NCBI GenBank assembly: GCA_002050365.1
Contig: MWYZ01000054.1
Coordinates: 62,001-126,000 of the forward strand
Length of the DNA: 64,000 nt
Direction: 5' to 3'
Origin: Acidobacteria bacterium 28-1
GTDB lineage: Bacteria > Acidobacteriota > Blastocatellia > Pyrinomonadales > Pyrinomonadaceae
This document shows, one piece after another, positions 35,992 to 42,761 of the stretch. The notes below the pieces were generated by a model that was not told the DNA's origin, made no database searches, and saw nothing but the letters and a program-made list of their open reading frames with translations. Each line of letters opens with the position of its first letter. The stretch's first letter is position 1. The position numbers and the translations under genes were made by a program.

Positions 35992-36708
35992 TCATAAATT
36001 AAACAAACTAAGGCGCGGAATTTCCGCGTGTTCGCGCAGACGCTTGAGAAGCATTAAATCGAAAGTTCGCTCGTAAATTTCCCGTTCCATTTTGTTTTTA
36101 TAAGAGGCGATTTGCTTTTCGATTTCGCTTTTTATCCGTTCGGTTTCAAGATTCTGCAAAAGACTTTCGTCAACCAGTGCATCGAGTTTTTCAAGAGATT
36201 CTTCCAATTTCTCCGGCGCGTAAGGTTTCTGCCGAAGCTCCGCTAAATGCTTGGAAACTTTCCCCAAAATCGTCTTCAATTCGCCTTCGGTTTTATTTAG
36301 GGCGGCGTTTAATTCGGCGGAAACTTTTTCCAAATGCGCGGCAATCGCTTCTTCGGAGAATAAATCGCTTTTCGGTAAACTCGTGTCTTCTGAACTTTGA
36401 ACTTTGAACTTTGAACTTTGAACTTTATTGCCGCCGTTTTTGCCGACCTGCATTTCCAGCCAAGCGGCATGCTGCGCTTCGATTTCTTCGCGGCAGTAAA
36501 GCAGAGATTTAACCGTGCGCTTTTTGGCGGGCTGCCGGTCAACCGCGTCAAAAACTTTTTCGATTGCCCGCAAAATAATATGAAGCGGAATTTTTCGTTC
36601 CTGCCAAGTTTCAATCAACGCCCAATCAAGCGGACTTAAAAGCAAATTGCGTCCGCGCCGGCGTATGAACAATTCTTCAATTTCGGAAAAATAATTAAAG
36701 TAATTCAA
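35992..36708 (-). CDS. Hypothetical protein with a repeat-encoded insert
   Basis: 238 residues, no family recognised. The N-terminal 90 residues (EIEELFIRRRGRNLLLSPLDWALIETW) look like a compact helical domain. A low-complexity insert containing KVQSSKFKVQSS (about residues 95-106) is encoded by five perfect copies of a heptamer. The C-terminal 130 residues are charged and heptad-like, probably coiled coil (ELKTILGKVSKHLAELRQ). 5' end lies next to another heptamer tract at 36711. The insert shows that repeat arrays can enter a gene without breaking it when the frame stays open. Confidence 0.7.
   Translation of the reverse strand: MNYFNYFSEIEELFIRRRGRNLLLSPLDWALIETWQERKIPLHIILRAIEKVFDAVDRQPAKKRTVKSLLYCREEIEAQHAAWLEMQVGKNGGNKVQSSKFKVQSSEDTSLPKSDLFSEEAIAAHLEKVSAELNAALNKTEGELKTILGKVSKHLAELRQKPYAPEKLEESLEKLDALVDESLLQNLETERIKSEIEKQIASYKNKMEREIYERTFDLMLLKRLREHAEIPRLSLFNL
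36392..36426. repeat. Five perfect GAACTTT heptamers inside a coding region
   Basis: Exact tandem 5 x 7 bp (36392-36398 and so on to 36426), same word as one arm of 5967-6036. Translated on the minus strand within the hypothetical protein; three units equal 21 bp, so the encoded peptide repeats every 7 residues. Confidence 0.95.
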
Positions 36709-36710
36709 GT

Positions 36711-36789
36711 AAGTGGTAAGTGGTAAGTGCTAAACGGTAAGTGGAAAGCAAAAATACTTACCACTTACCGTTTAGCACTTACCACTATT
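36711..36789. repeat. Heptameric inverted repeat (AGTGGTA word)
   Basis: Left units aagtggt, aagtggt, aagtgct, aaacggt, aagtgga (36711-36745); right units tacttac, cacttac, cgtttag, cacttac, cactatt (36755-36789), the reverse complement in mirrored order. It separates two minus-strand genes and provides the TAG stop (36785-36787) of the upstream one. Confidence 0.93.
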
Positions 36790-37045
36790 CAAGGCGTATT
36801 TTCATACGGCGCAGCGTACGCAGATCTTCATCGGTTAAATCAAGTTCAATATCTTCTGGAAAATCACCGAAACCGCCTTCGATTGCCTGCAGACCGATTT
36901 CGAGTTTGAGCGTTAAATTCGGCTCGTAACCGAGTTCGCGCAAGTTTTCAATCGCTTCGCTGACGCGCAAGGACTTTTCAACCGCGTGGTTAATCGCATC
37001 GCCGAGTTCGCGCACCGCTTTTTTTGCAATTTGGTCGAGTTCCAT
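36785..37045 (-). CDS. Small hypothetical protein
   Basis: 86 residues starting MELDQIAKKAVRELGDAI at ATG 37045; a TTG 42 bp upstream lies in repeat sequence and is unlikely. Segments SEAIENLRELGYEPNLTLKLEIGL and DFPEDIELDLTDEDLRTLRRM are acidic and look folded. No family recognised. The stop codon lies within the heptamer tract at 36711-36789. Confidence 0.65.
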   Translation of the reverse strand: MELDQIAKKAVRELGDAINHAVEKSLRVSEAIENLRELGYEPNLTLKLEIGLQAIEGGFGDFPEDIELDLTDEDLRTLRRMKIRLE

Positions 37046-37079
37046 TTCGTTTAATGAAATGCTACGCGAGACTCGTATA

Positions 37080-37207
37080 AGTTTCAAGTTCCAGGTTTCA
37101 GGTTTCGAATTTTTCTTTTCGCTAGCACCGAGTTGCGTTTCTAATTTTCAAAAATATAAATTTTGAGTTAGTTTTAACTTGAAACTTAAAACCTGAAACC
37201 TGAAACT
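37080..37207. repeat. Heptameric inverted repeat (AGTTTCA/ACCTGAA words)
   Basis: Left arm 37080-37107: agtttca, agttcca, ggtttca, ggtttcg. Right arm 37177-37207: acttgaa, acttaaa, acctgaa, acctgaa, act. The 70-bp centre is A/T-rich. The right arm ends 6 bp before the start of the mutase gene, leaving no Shine-Dalgarno. Confidence 0.88.
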
Positions 37208-37213
37208 AAAAAA

Positions 37214-38803
37214 ATGGAACGGCGCGAAAAATTTCAAACTTCTTCCGGCATCGAACTGCCGAACGATTTTAATCCGGACAATTCACATTTCGATTACGAG
37301 ACAGATTTAGGAAATGCGGGCGAATTTCCATATACGCGCGGCGTTCGTCCGAATATGTATCGCGGCAGATTTTGGACGATGCGCCAATACGCCGGATTTG
37401 CGACTGCCGAAGAATCGAACGCGCGTTATAAATATCTGCTCGCGCACGGCACGACCGGCTTGAGCGTGGCGTTCGATTTGCCGACTCAAATCGGACTCGA
37501 TTCCGACGATGCGCTGGCGGCGGGCGAAGTCGGCAAAGTCGGTGTGGCGATTGATAGTTTGGAAGATATGCTGCGGCTTTTTGACGAAATCCCACTCGAC
37601 ACGGTTTCGACTTCGATGACTATAAACGCTACCGCTTCGACGCTTCTCTGTTTATATTTAGCAGTTGCGCGAAAACAAAATGTCTCTTTCGATCGAGTTC
37701 AGGGAACGATTCAAAATGATATTTTGAAGGAATACATCGCTCGCGGAACTTATATTTATCCGCCGAAACCTTCCTTAAGATTGATAACCGACACATTCGC
37801 TTTTTGCCAGACGGAAGTTCCGAATTGGAACACGATTTCGATTTCCGGCTATCATATCCGCGAAGCCGGCTCGACCGCCGCTCAGGAAATCGCTTTCACA
37901 CTCGCCGACGGAATCGCATACGTTCAAGCCGCAACGGATGTTGGTTTACGAGTTGACGATTTCGCGCCGCGTCTTTCGTTCTTTTTTAATTCGCACAACA
38001 ACCTTTTGGAAGAGATAGCCAAGTTTCGGGCGGCGCGGCGTCTTTGGGCGCGAATTATGAAAGATAGATTCGGCGCAAAAAATCCAAAATCTTTGATGCT
38101 TCGCTTTCACACGCAAACCGCCGGCTCGACCCTGACCGCCCAGCAACCGGAAGTAAATGTCGTGCGAACAACAATTCAAGCGCTCGCGGCGGTTCTCGGC
38201 GGAACGCAAAGTCTGCATACCAACGGAATGGACGAAGCATTATCTCTGCCGACCGAAACGGCGGCGCGAATCGCTTTGCGAACGCAACAAGTTATCGCGC
38301 ACGAGTCAGGCGTTGCCGACACGGTTGACCCGTTTGCAGGTTCTTACGCAATTGAGGAATTGACCAACGGGCTTGAGCAAAAAGCCGTTGATTACATTAA
38401 CAAAATTGACGAGATGGGCGGAATGTTAAAGGCGATTGAAAACGGATTTCCGCAGCGCGAGATTCAGGAAGCGGCATTTAAATATCAAAAAGCAGTCGAG
38501 AAAAACGATGCGGTCGTCGTCGGTGTCAACAAGTTTCAGACTGAAGAAGACACGACTATTCCGATTCACAAAGTTGACGAGAAAATCGAACGCGGACAAG
38601 TCGAGCGTCTTCGCGCCTTACGCGAAAAGCGCGACTTTACAAAAGCCGAAAACGCTTTAACAAAACTCGAAGAAGCGGCGCGAGGAACGGAAAATATTTT
38701 GCCGAAGATTTTAGATTGTGTCGAAAACTATGTAACCGTCGGCGAAATCTCTCATAAGTTGAGAAAAGTTTGGGGCGAATACCATGAAGCCGTCACGGTT
38801 TAA
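37214..38803 (+). CDS. Methylmalonyl-CoA mutase-family catalytic subunit
   Basis: 529-residue catalytic (TIM-barrel) subunit of a B12-dependent acyl-CoA mutase. Motifs: [103 protein letters not shown] and [24 protein letters not shown]. The C-terminal cobalamin-binding domain (DxHxxG) is absent, so it must pair with a separate B12 subunit, which is not in this window. Interconverts (R)-methylmalonyl-CoA and succinyl-CoA, or a related acyl-CoA pair. Confidence 0.92.
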   Translation: MERREKFQTSSGIELPNDFNPDNSHFDYETDLGNAGEFPYTRGVRPNMYRGRFWTMRQYAGFATAEESNARYKYLLAHGTTGLSVAFDLPTQIGLDSDDALAAGEVGKVGVAIDSLEDMLRLFDEIPLDTVSTSMTINATASTLLCLYLAVARKQNVSFDRVQGTIQNDILKEYIARGTYIYPPKPSLRLITDTFAFCQTEVPNWNTISISGYHIREAGSTAAQEIAFTLADGIAYVQAATDVGLRVDDFAPRLSFFFNSHNNLLEEIAKFRAARRLWARIMKDRFGAKNPKSLMLRFHTQTAGSTLTAQQPEVNVVRTTIQALAAVLGGTQSLHTNGMDEALSLPTETAARIALRTQQVIAHESGVADTVDPFAGSYAIEELTNGLEQKAVDYINKIDEMGGMLKAIENGFPQREIQEAAFKYQKAVEKNDAVVVGVNKFQTEEDTTIPIHKVDEKIERGQVERLRALREKRDFTKAENALTKLEEAARGTENILPKILDCVENYVTVGEISHKLRKVWGEYHEAVTV

Positions 38804-38836
38804 TGTGAGATTACTTATGAATAAAGACGTTAGAAA

Positions 38837-39073
38837 ATGGATATGTGTTTTTTCGCACTTGTAGTTTTGATTTCCAGCACCTCGATAAGCATTCAAAATA
38901 CTTTTTACTCAGATGTAATTTTGGGTAATTTAACCATTGTTGGCTTTGTTAGTTCTTTTCTAACTTTTGTGTTCGCACTTTCTTCATTACCAAGATGGCA
39001 ATCTTTTTTCGGGCTGGCAGTTTCCGTTTATTCAATAATTTGGGAAACTACAAGCAAAGTCGGAATTCACTAA
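38837..39073 (+). CDS. Small membrane protein, possibly frameshifted at its start
   Basis: 78 residues, two hydrophobic stretches (FFALVVLISS and GNLTIVGFVSSFLTFVFALSSL) plus a third near the end. No family recognised. An upstream ATG at 38817 reads MNKDVRKWICVF before it stops; adding one T to the six-T run at about 38847-38852 would fuse it to this frame and give a typical charged start before the first helix. A native start at 38837 lacks a ribosome site. Confidence 0.45.
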   Translation: MDMCFFALVVLISSTSISIQNTFYSDVILGNLTIVGFVSSFLTFVFALSSLPRWQSFFGLAVSVYSIIWETTSKVGIH

Positions 39074-39177
39074 TTTTTATGAAGCAATTTTAAATCGCAA
39101 TTGTTTGATTTGGATAAACTAAAATGCTAATGTTTCATCTGTGAAACAAAATTCTTTTGTGAGGTTATTTTTCTAAT

Positions 39178-39615
39178 ATGATGACGCAAGCAGCAACGGA
39201 AACTGAAACAACCGAAAATCAAATTAACGAAACGAAAACCGATTTGCGCTCGATCCGCGAAATCGTCAAAGATTTGTCAAAGCCGATTGCTCAAAAGCAT
39301 CTCCGCAAACGTCGGCAAGGCGGCAAGGAAATAACTTATCTGGCGTGGCACGACGCGGTAAAATATCTTGACCATTTTGCGCCCGGTTGGTGTTATGAAA
39401 TTCGCTCGATTGATTCGGTTGCCGGAAAATTGATTTTAACCGTCAGGCTTTCCATTCCAAGTTTGGAAGGCGTCATTTATCGGGAAGCGACTGGACAGGA
39501 AGACGAAGATTTGGAAAGCTATGGAAATTCATCGAGCAACGCGGAATCTATGGCTCTGCGCCGCGCCGCTGCGAAATTTGGTTTGGGATTGTCGCTTTAC
39601 GACCAAAATAAATAA
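39178..39615 (+). CDS. Rad52-like single-strand annealing protein (orphan)
   Basis: 145 residues. After a Thr/Glu-rich tail, KEITYLAWHDAVKYLDHFAPGWCYEI and the final SSNAESMALRRAAAKFGLGLSLYD match the core of Rad52/Rad22- and DUF1071/Sak-type single-strand annealing proteins, which are usually phage-borne and anneal ssDNA. Here it stands alone in a chromosomal setting without phage genes. It is shorter than typical Rad52 cores (about 180), so assignment is by motif pattern, not by full fold. Confidence 0.68.
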   Translation: MMTQAATETETTENQINETKTDLRSIREIVKDLSKPIAQKHLRKRRQGGKEITYLAWHDAVKYLDHFAPGWCYEIRSIDSVAGKLILTVRLSIPSLEGVIYREATGQEDEDLESYGNSSSNAESMALRRAAAKFGLGLSLYDQNK

Positions 39616-39647
39616 TCGGTGAAGATTTCAATTTATAATCATAGCCA

Positions 39648-39693
39648 TTAATTTTTCTTCGCCACAATCACAATCGAAACGCCGAACGGTAAA
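39648..39693 (-). pseudogene. Displaced 3' end of the methyltransferase gene
   Basis: On the minus strand this reads KFNLPFGVSIVIVAKKN and a stop. The intact methyltransferase 0.7 kb away ends DFPFGVSIVIVAKKTKQTDGL. Twenty-nine bases are identical (39661-39689 with 40405-40433). It is a vestige of the same gene end, left on the far side of the VapBC genes. Confidence 0.85.
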
Positions 39694-40107
39694 TTAAATT
39701 TCCCAATCTTCAATTTTGAGATTTCTGATTCGGCTGAATTCTTTCGTGTTGTGGGTTACTAAAGTCAAATCGTTTGCCAAAGCAATCGCGGCAATTTGCA
39801 AATCGTATGCGCCGATGAGCGTTCCTTTGCTTGCTAAATCAGCGCGAATTTCGCCGAAAATCAAAGCCGCTTCGTCATCGAAAGGCAATGACTGAAATTG
39901 TTTGAAAAACTTTTGTTGAATTGCTAAAGAATCGCCTTGATTTTGGCTTTTCATTGAGCCGTAAAACATCTCCGCCTTAACGATTGAACAAACGGCAATT
40001 TCGGATTTCGGCAGTAATTCGAGTTTACGCCTTACGCCTGATTGAGAATTTTTGATATAGACGATGCAAGCGTTTGTATCGAGTAAGTATTTCAACAAAT
40101 AAATCAT
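39694..40107 (-). CDS. vapC: VapC-family PIN toxin
   Basis: 137-residue PIN-domain ribonuclease toxin. Motif 1 YLLDTNACIVYIKN has the first Asp, SIVKAEMFYGSMKS the conserved Glu, and IGAYDLQIAAIALANDLTLVTHNTKEFSRI the C-terminal Asp cluster. Its ATG overlaps the antitoxin stop as ATGA (40104-40107), the usual vapBC coupling. It is inside the cassette bounded by methyltransferase 3'-end repeats. Confidence 0.92.
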   Translation of the reverse strand: MIYLLKYLLDTNACIVYIKNSQSGVRRKLELLPKSEIAVCSIVKAEMFYGSMKSQNQGDSLAIQQKFFKQFQSLPFDDEAALIFGEIRADLASKGTLIGAYDLQIAAIALANDLTLVTHNTKEFSRIRNLKIEDWEI

Positions 40108-40349
40108 TCGATTTCTTCTCTGACATCAAACGGCGGCTGCGGCTCACGTTCTGGAAAATCGGGCAAACTTCCCGCCGTTTCTTCAAAAAACCCGATTGGA
40201 TAACCGTTTGCGTCAACTTCAACTGCGCCGCCGTTTTCCGGTTCTTCATCTAACGGAAGTATAATTATCTCGACATCGCGGTTTCTCATTTCCTTCGGAA
40301 TCGAAATTACGGACGGCGCGTTTTTAATAGTTTCACGATAAAAATTCAT
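40104..40349 (-). CDS. vapB: VapB-like antitoxin
   Basis: 81 residues. N-terminal part SVISIPKEMRNRDVEIIILPLDEE is of the kind found in small VapB/DUF2281 antitoxins; the acidic, Pro-rich tail (LPDFPEREPQPPFDVREEIE) would wrap the toxin. GGAG ribosome site 9 bases upstream of ATG 40349. First gene of the vapBC pair. Confidence 0.82.
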   Translation of the reverse strand: MNFYRETIKNAPSVISIPKEMRNRDVEIIILPLDEEPENGGAVEVDANGYPIGFFEETAGSLPDFPEREPQPPFDVREEIE

Positions 40350-40373
40350 TTTTTGTAAATCTCCTTCAGTTGA

Positions 40374-41147
40374 TTACAAACCGTCTGTTTGTTTTGTCTT
40401 CTTTGCCACAATCACAATCGAAACGCCGAACGGGAAATCGAAATTTTTGAGCCAGAATCTTTCCGCGCCAAAGAGTTTGCCGAACACGCCGTTGAGCGCG
40501 GAGACGTTGACGTTATTTTCCGATTCGGGTTTGATTCCGGTTAGTTTCATCAAAGTTCTGCCACCCAAAATCGGCGCGAAAAAAGAGATGTTTGCATAAG
40601 TCGCCCGCTCGATTTCAAAACCGGCTTTTTCTAACCTTTCGACTATTTGTTTTTTCGTGTAGCGAATTCGATGATTTGAAACGTCATCCTGCACGCCCCA
40701 GAGCCACATAAAGGCGGGAACGAAAATCAGCGTTCTGCCACCCGTTTTAAGAACGCGATTCATTTCTTTCAAACCCGCTACATCGTCGTCTAAATGTTCG
40801 ATGACATCGAGCGCAGTTACAACGTTAAAACTTTCATCTTCAAACGGAAGTTTTTCCGCCAAACCTTTATGAACTCTCAGACCCTTTGATTTACAAAATT
40901 CGAGCGCGTCGTCGGAAACATCAACGCCTTCCGCCACGCCGAATTTCTCCAGCATTTCCAAATTGCCGCCCGTTCCGCAACCCACATCCAAAATTCTCGG
41001 ATTTTCGATTTTCGATTTCTGAATTATTCCTTCAAGAAAACTTTCCAAAATCGCACGCCGACCGACATACCACCAGTGCGAATCTTCGACGCGATTCATA
41101 ATCGCGTAGGTGTGCTGCTGCATTTCTTTCGAGAGTGTTTGGCTCAT
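40374..41147 (-). CDS. Class I SAM-dependent methyltransferase
   Basis: 257 residues from ATG 41147 (a GTG four codons upstream is possible). SAM motif ILDVGCGTGGNLEML (about 48-62), then NVVTALDVIEHLDDDVAGLKEMNRVLKTGGR as motifs II-III. The N-terminal DSHWWYVGRRAIL pattern is often seen in methyltransferases of polysaccharide or lipid clusters. Substrate unknown. Its last 10-15 codons are duplicated downstream at 39648-39693 across the vapBC genes. Confidence 0.88.
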   Translation of the reverse strand: MSQTLSKEMQQHTYAIMNRVEDSHWWYVGRRAILESFLEGIIQKSKIENPRILDVGCGTGGNLEMLEKFGVAEGVDVSDDALEFCKSKGLRVHKGLAEKLPFEDESFNVVTALDVIEHLDDDVAGLKEMNRVLKTGGRTLIFVPAFMWLWGVQDDVSNHRIRYTKKQIVERLEKAGFEIERATYANISFFAPILGGRTLMKLTGIKPESENNVNVSALNGVFGKLFGAERFWLKNFDFPFGVSIVIVAKKTKQTDGL

Positions 41148-41150
41148 AAC

Positions 41151-41632
41151 TTTTTTCACCGCAGAGACGCGGAGACGCAGAGAAATTTTATAAATTATTT
41201 ACTATTCTTTTCAAACCGCTTTTTAGAATCGGAACGTGAAAATTTATCAAAAGACCAATTTTCTTATCGTAGAGTTTCAAATATGATAAAAGCTGAGCTT
41301 CGTGAACGGGCAAAATTCTTTCGACGGCTTTTAATTCCACAATAACTAAATTTTCAACAACAACGTCTATTCGATAACCGCAATCAAGTTTAACGCCTTT
41401 ATAAATCACGGGTAAAGGAACTTGGCTGTCAAATTCGAATTTGTTTTGAGTCAATTCAAAACATAAACATTCTTCATAAGCCGATTCTAAAAGTCCGGGA
41501 CCCAAACCACGATGAACCGAAATTGCACAACCGATAATTTTTTCAGTTATCTGATTTATCTTTTGATTTACGGGATTTTCCTCAAACATTCTCTAAAATC
41601 CTCTGCGCCTTTGCGTCTCTGCGGTGAAAAAA
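41151..41632. mobile_element. GxxExxY gene cassette with terminal inverted repeats
   Basis: A 482-bp unit with matching ends: left ttttttcaccgcagagacgc (41151-41170), right the exact reverse complement gcgtctctgcggtgaaaaaa (41613-41632). Beyond these 20 bp the ends stay similar (gcagag blocks). The only gene inside is the GxxExxY protein. No transposase, so it would be moved in trans if mobile. It sits tightly between methyltransferase start and nuclease stop. Confidence 0.7.
41188..41589 (-). CDS. GxxExxY protein
   Basis: 133-residue member of the GxxExxY family. The name-giving motif is GLGPGLLESAYEECL (about 30-44). YRIDVVVENLVIVELKAVERILPVHEAQLLSYLKL carries the D-(x)n-E-x-K arrangement of PD-(D/E)XK nuclease folds. 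Function not established; a nuclease-like role is inferred from the fold. It forms the sole cargo of the cassette with inverted ends. Confidence 0.9.
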   Translation of the reverse strand: MFEENPVNQKINQITEKIIGCAISVHRGLGPGLLESAYEECLCFELTQNKFEFDSQVPLPVIYKGVKLDCGYRIDVVVENLVIVELKAVERILPVHEAQLLSYLKLYDKKIGLLINFHVPILKSGLKRIVNNL

Positions 41633-41636
41633 TTCC

Positions 41637-42545
41637 TTATTTATTGTCAACTCGATTTTCAAGAGTTTCCTGTAAATTCGCCGGCAGATTTGAAAGCAGA
41701 TTCAGATTCGTTCGCTGCTCGATGGCGCGGACGGTTGTGCGAAAGTTGCGCCAATCGGTTTTGCCGAGATTCGGCGCGTTCGGCATATCAACCGCGATGA
41801 CGTGCGTGTTTTCGTTGATAACCGAAAAATCCGCGCCCTGCGGAACGGCGACGGCTACTTTCCAGCAATTGGTCGGTACGGTGATTTTCTTTTTCAACTT
41901 TCCTTTTTCGCCGTAACAACCCGCAACGACGTATAAATCAACTTTTCCTTTTTTTACCAAATCGCGCGAGTAAGTTTCAAAATCGTTCCAGACATTGCGA
42001 TTCAAATCGGGCGTTTGCGGAATTATATTCGTCATATAAAACGTCTGGCTGTTGGCTTCGGGACTGCTCGAACGGTCGGCACTCGGACACAGATGTCCTT
42101 TGTCGAAACCGCTTCCCGTGTAATCGGTCGGCGTAATTCGCGTGAAAGTTTTCGGTAAATTCGGATCGGGTCGAAAATTATTTTGCCGCTCGGCTCCACC
42201 GAAATCGTTTTCGGAAATGCGCCACGCCACCCAATTTGCCGTGCCTTTGCCGTTGTTGTAAGAAAGCGCGTAAGCGTTGTTGACCATCAAATAATTGTCG
42301 GCGTTTGACGTATTATTTGTGGCGTTGCTCGGATTGCCGAGCGCGAGATAAGTTTTTTGCGCTTCCTCGATGTTGGTTATCGGCGGCGCGGGCGTTCGTT
42401 GACCTGGCGGAGTTTGCGTCTCGGTTGTTTCGGTTTTATCCGTTACGCTTTGCCAGATTTTTTTGCCAATCCAAACACAGGCGAATAACAGCAAAAATAG
42501 GATTGCCAGAGCAATTAAACCACCGATAAGTGTTTTTCTATTCAT
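41637..42545 (-). CDS. DNA/RNA non-specific endonuclease (NUC1 type), anchored
   Basis: 302 residues from ATG 42545; an upstream in-frame start runs into the REPIN and is less likely. N-terminal transmembrane helix (about 6-28), a Thr/Pro-rich spacer, then the beta-beta-alpha metal nuclease domain with SGFDKGHLCPSADRSSS (DKGH in place of the usual DRGH, His as general base) and FYMTNIIPQTPDLNRNVWNDFE with the metal-binding Asn. Acts on the periplasmic or outer side as a sugar-nonspecific nuclease. Confidence 0.9.
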   Translation of the reverse strand: MNRKTLIGGLIALAILFLLLFACVWIGKKIWQSVTDKTETTETQTPPGQRTPAPPITNIEEAQKTYLALGNPSNATNNTSNADNYLMVNNAYALSYNNGKGTANWVAWRISENDFGGAERQNNFRPDPNLPKTFTRITPTDYTGSGFDKGHLCPSADRSSSPEANSQTFYMTNIIPQTPDLNRNVWNDFETYSRDLVKKGKVDLYVVAGCYGEKGKLKKKITVPTNCWKVAVAVPQGADFSVINENTHVIAVDMPNAPNLGKTDWRNFRTTVRAIEQRTNLNLLSNLPANLQETLENRVDNK

Positions 42546-42597
42546 AAATTTTTTCGCCGAAACGATTTTCAAAAAGTTTATCACAAAAATTAAACCT

Positions 42598-42722
42598 GGG
42601 AAGGCAGGCATCTTGCCTGCAATAAGGTGAGAGCGCGAAAACAAAGTTTAGCGAATTGTTGCGCTGAGATAAACTAATTGTTCAGCTTACACGACGTTTG
42701 CAGGCAAGATGCCTGCCTTCCC
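42598..42722. repeat. REPIN: two REP hairpins in perfect inversion
   Basis: A perfect 25-bp inverted repeat: left 42598-42622 and right 42698-42722, 75 bp apart. Each arm contains its own hairpin (stem GCAGGCA/TGCCTGC, loop tct) and a GGGAAG foot. This is a REP doublet (REPIN). It is a different REP family from that of the RAYT element at 23135-23662; no RAYT lies beside it. Confidence 0.85.
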
Positions 42723-42746
42723 GGTAAAAACTTTCGATGATTAGGT

Positions 42747-42752
42747 TATAAT
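42747..42752 (+). promoter_or_regulatory. -10 element close to rlmN
   Basis: TATAAT at 42747-42752, with no clear -35. It ends only 9 bases before ATG 42762, so a transcript from it would be almost or fully leaderless (predicted start near 42759). Confidence 0.4.
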
Positions 42753-42761
42753 AAAATTGTG

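Larger units (their letters stand above)
39655..40446. mobile_element. VapBC cassette bounded by direct repeats of a gene 3' end
   Basis: The two toxin-antitoxin genes lie between direct repeats of the methyltransferase 3' end: 29 bp perfect (39661-39689 and 40405-40433), extending at about 90% identity to roughly 39655-39701 and 40399-40446. The period is 744 bp. The near copy completes the methyltransferase; the far copy is a remnant. This is what insertion into a gene 3' end with restoration of the reading frame, or a tandem duplication followed by replacement, would leave. No integrase is present. Confidence 0.65.

Noticed and set aside
36712-36789. Rho-independent terminator
   Set aside because: The arms are long and complementary but built from heptamer units with no T tract; better explained as a member of the repeat family.
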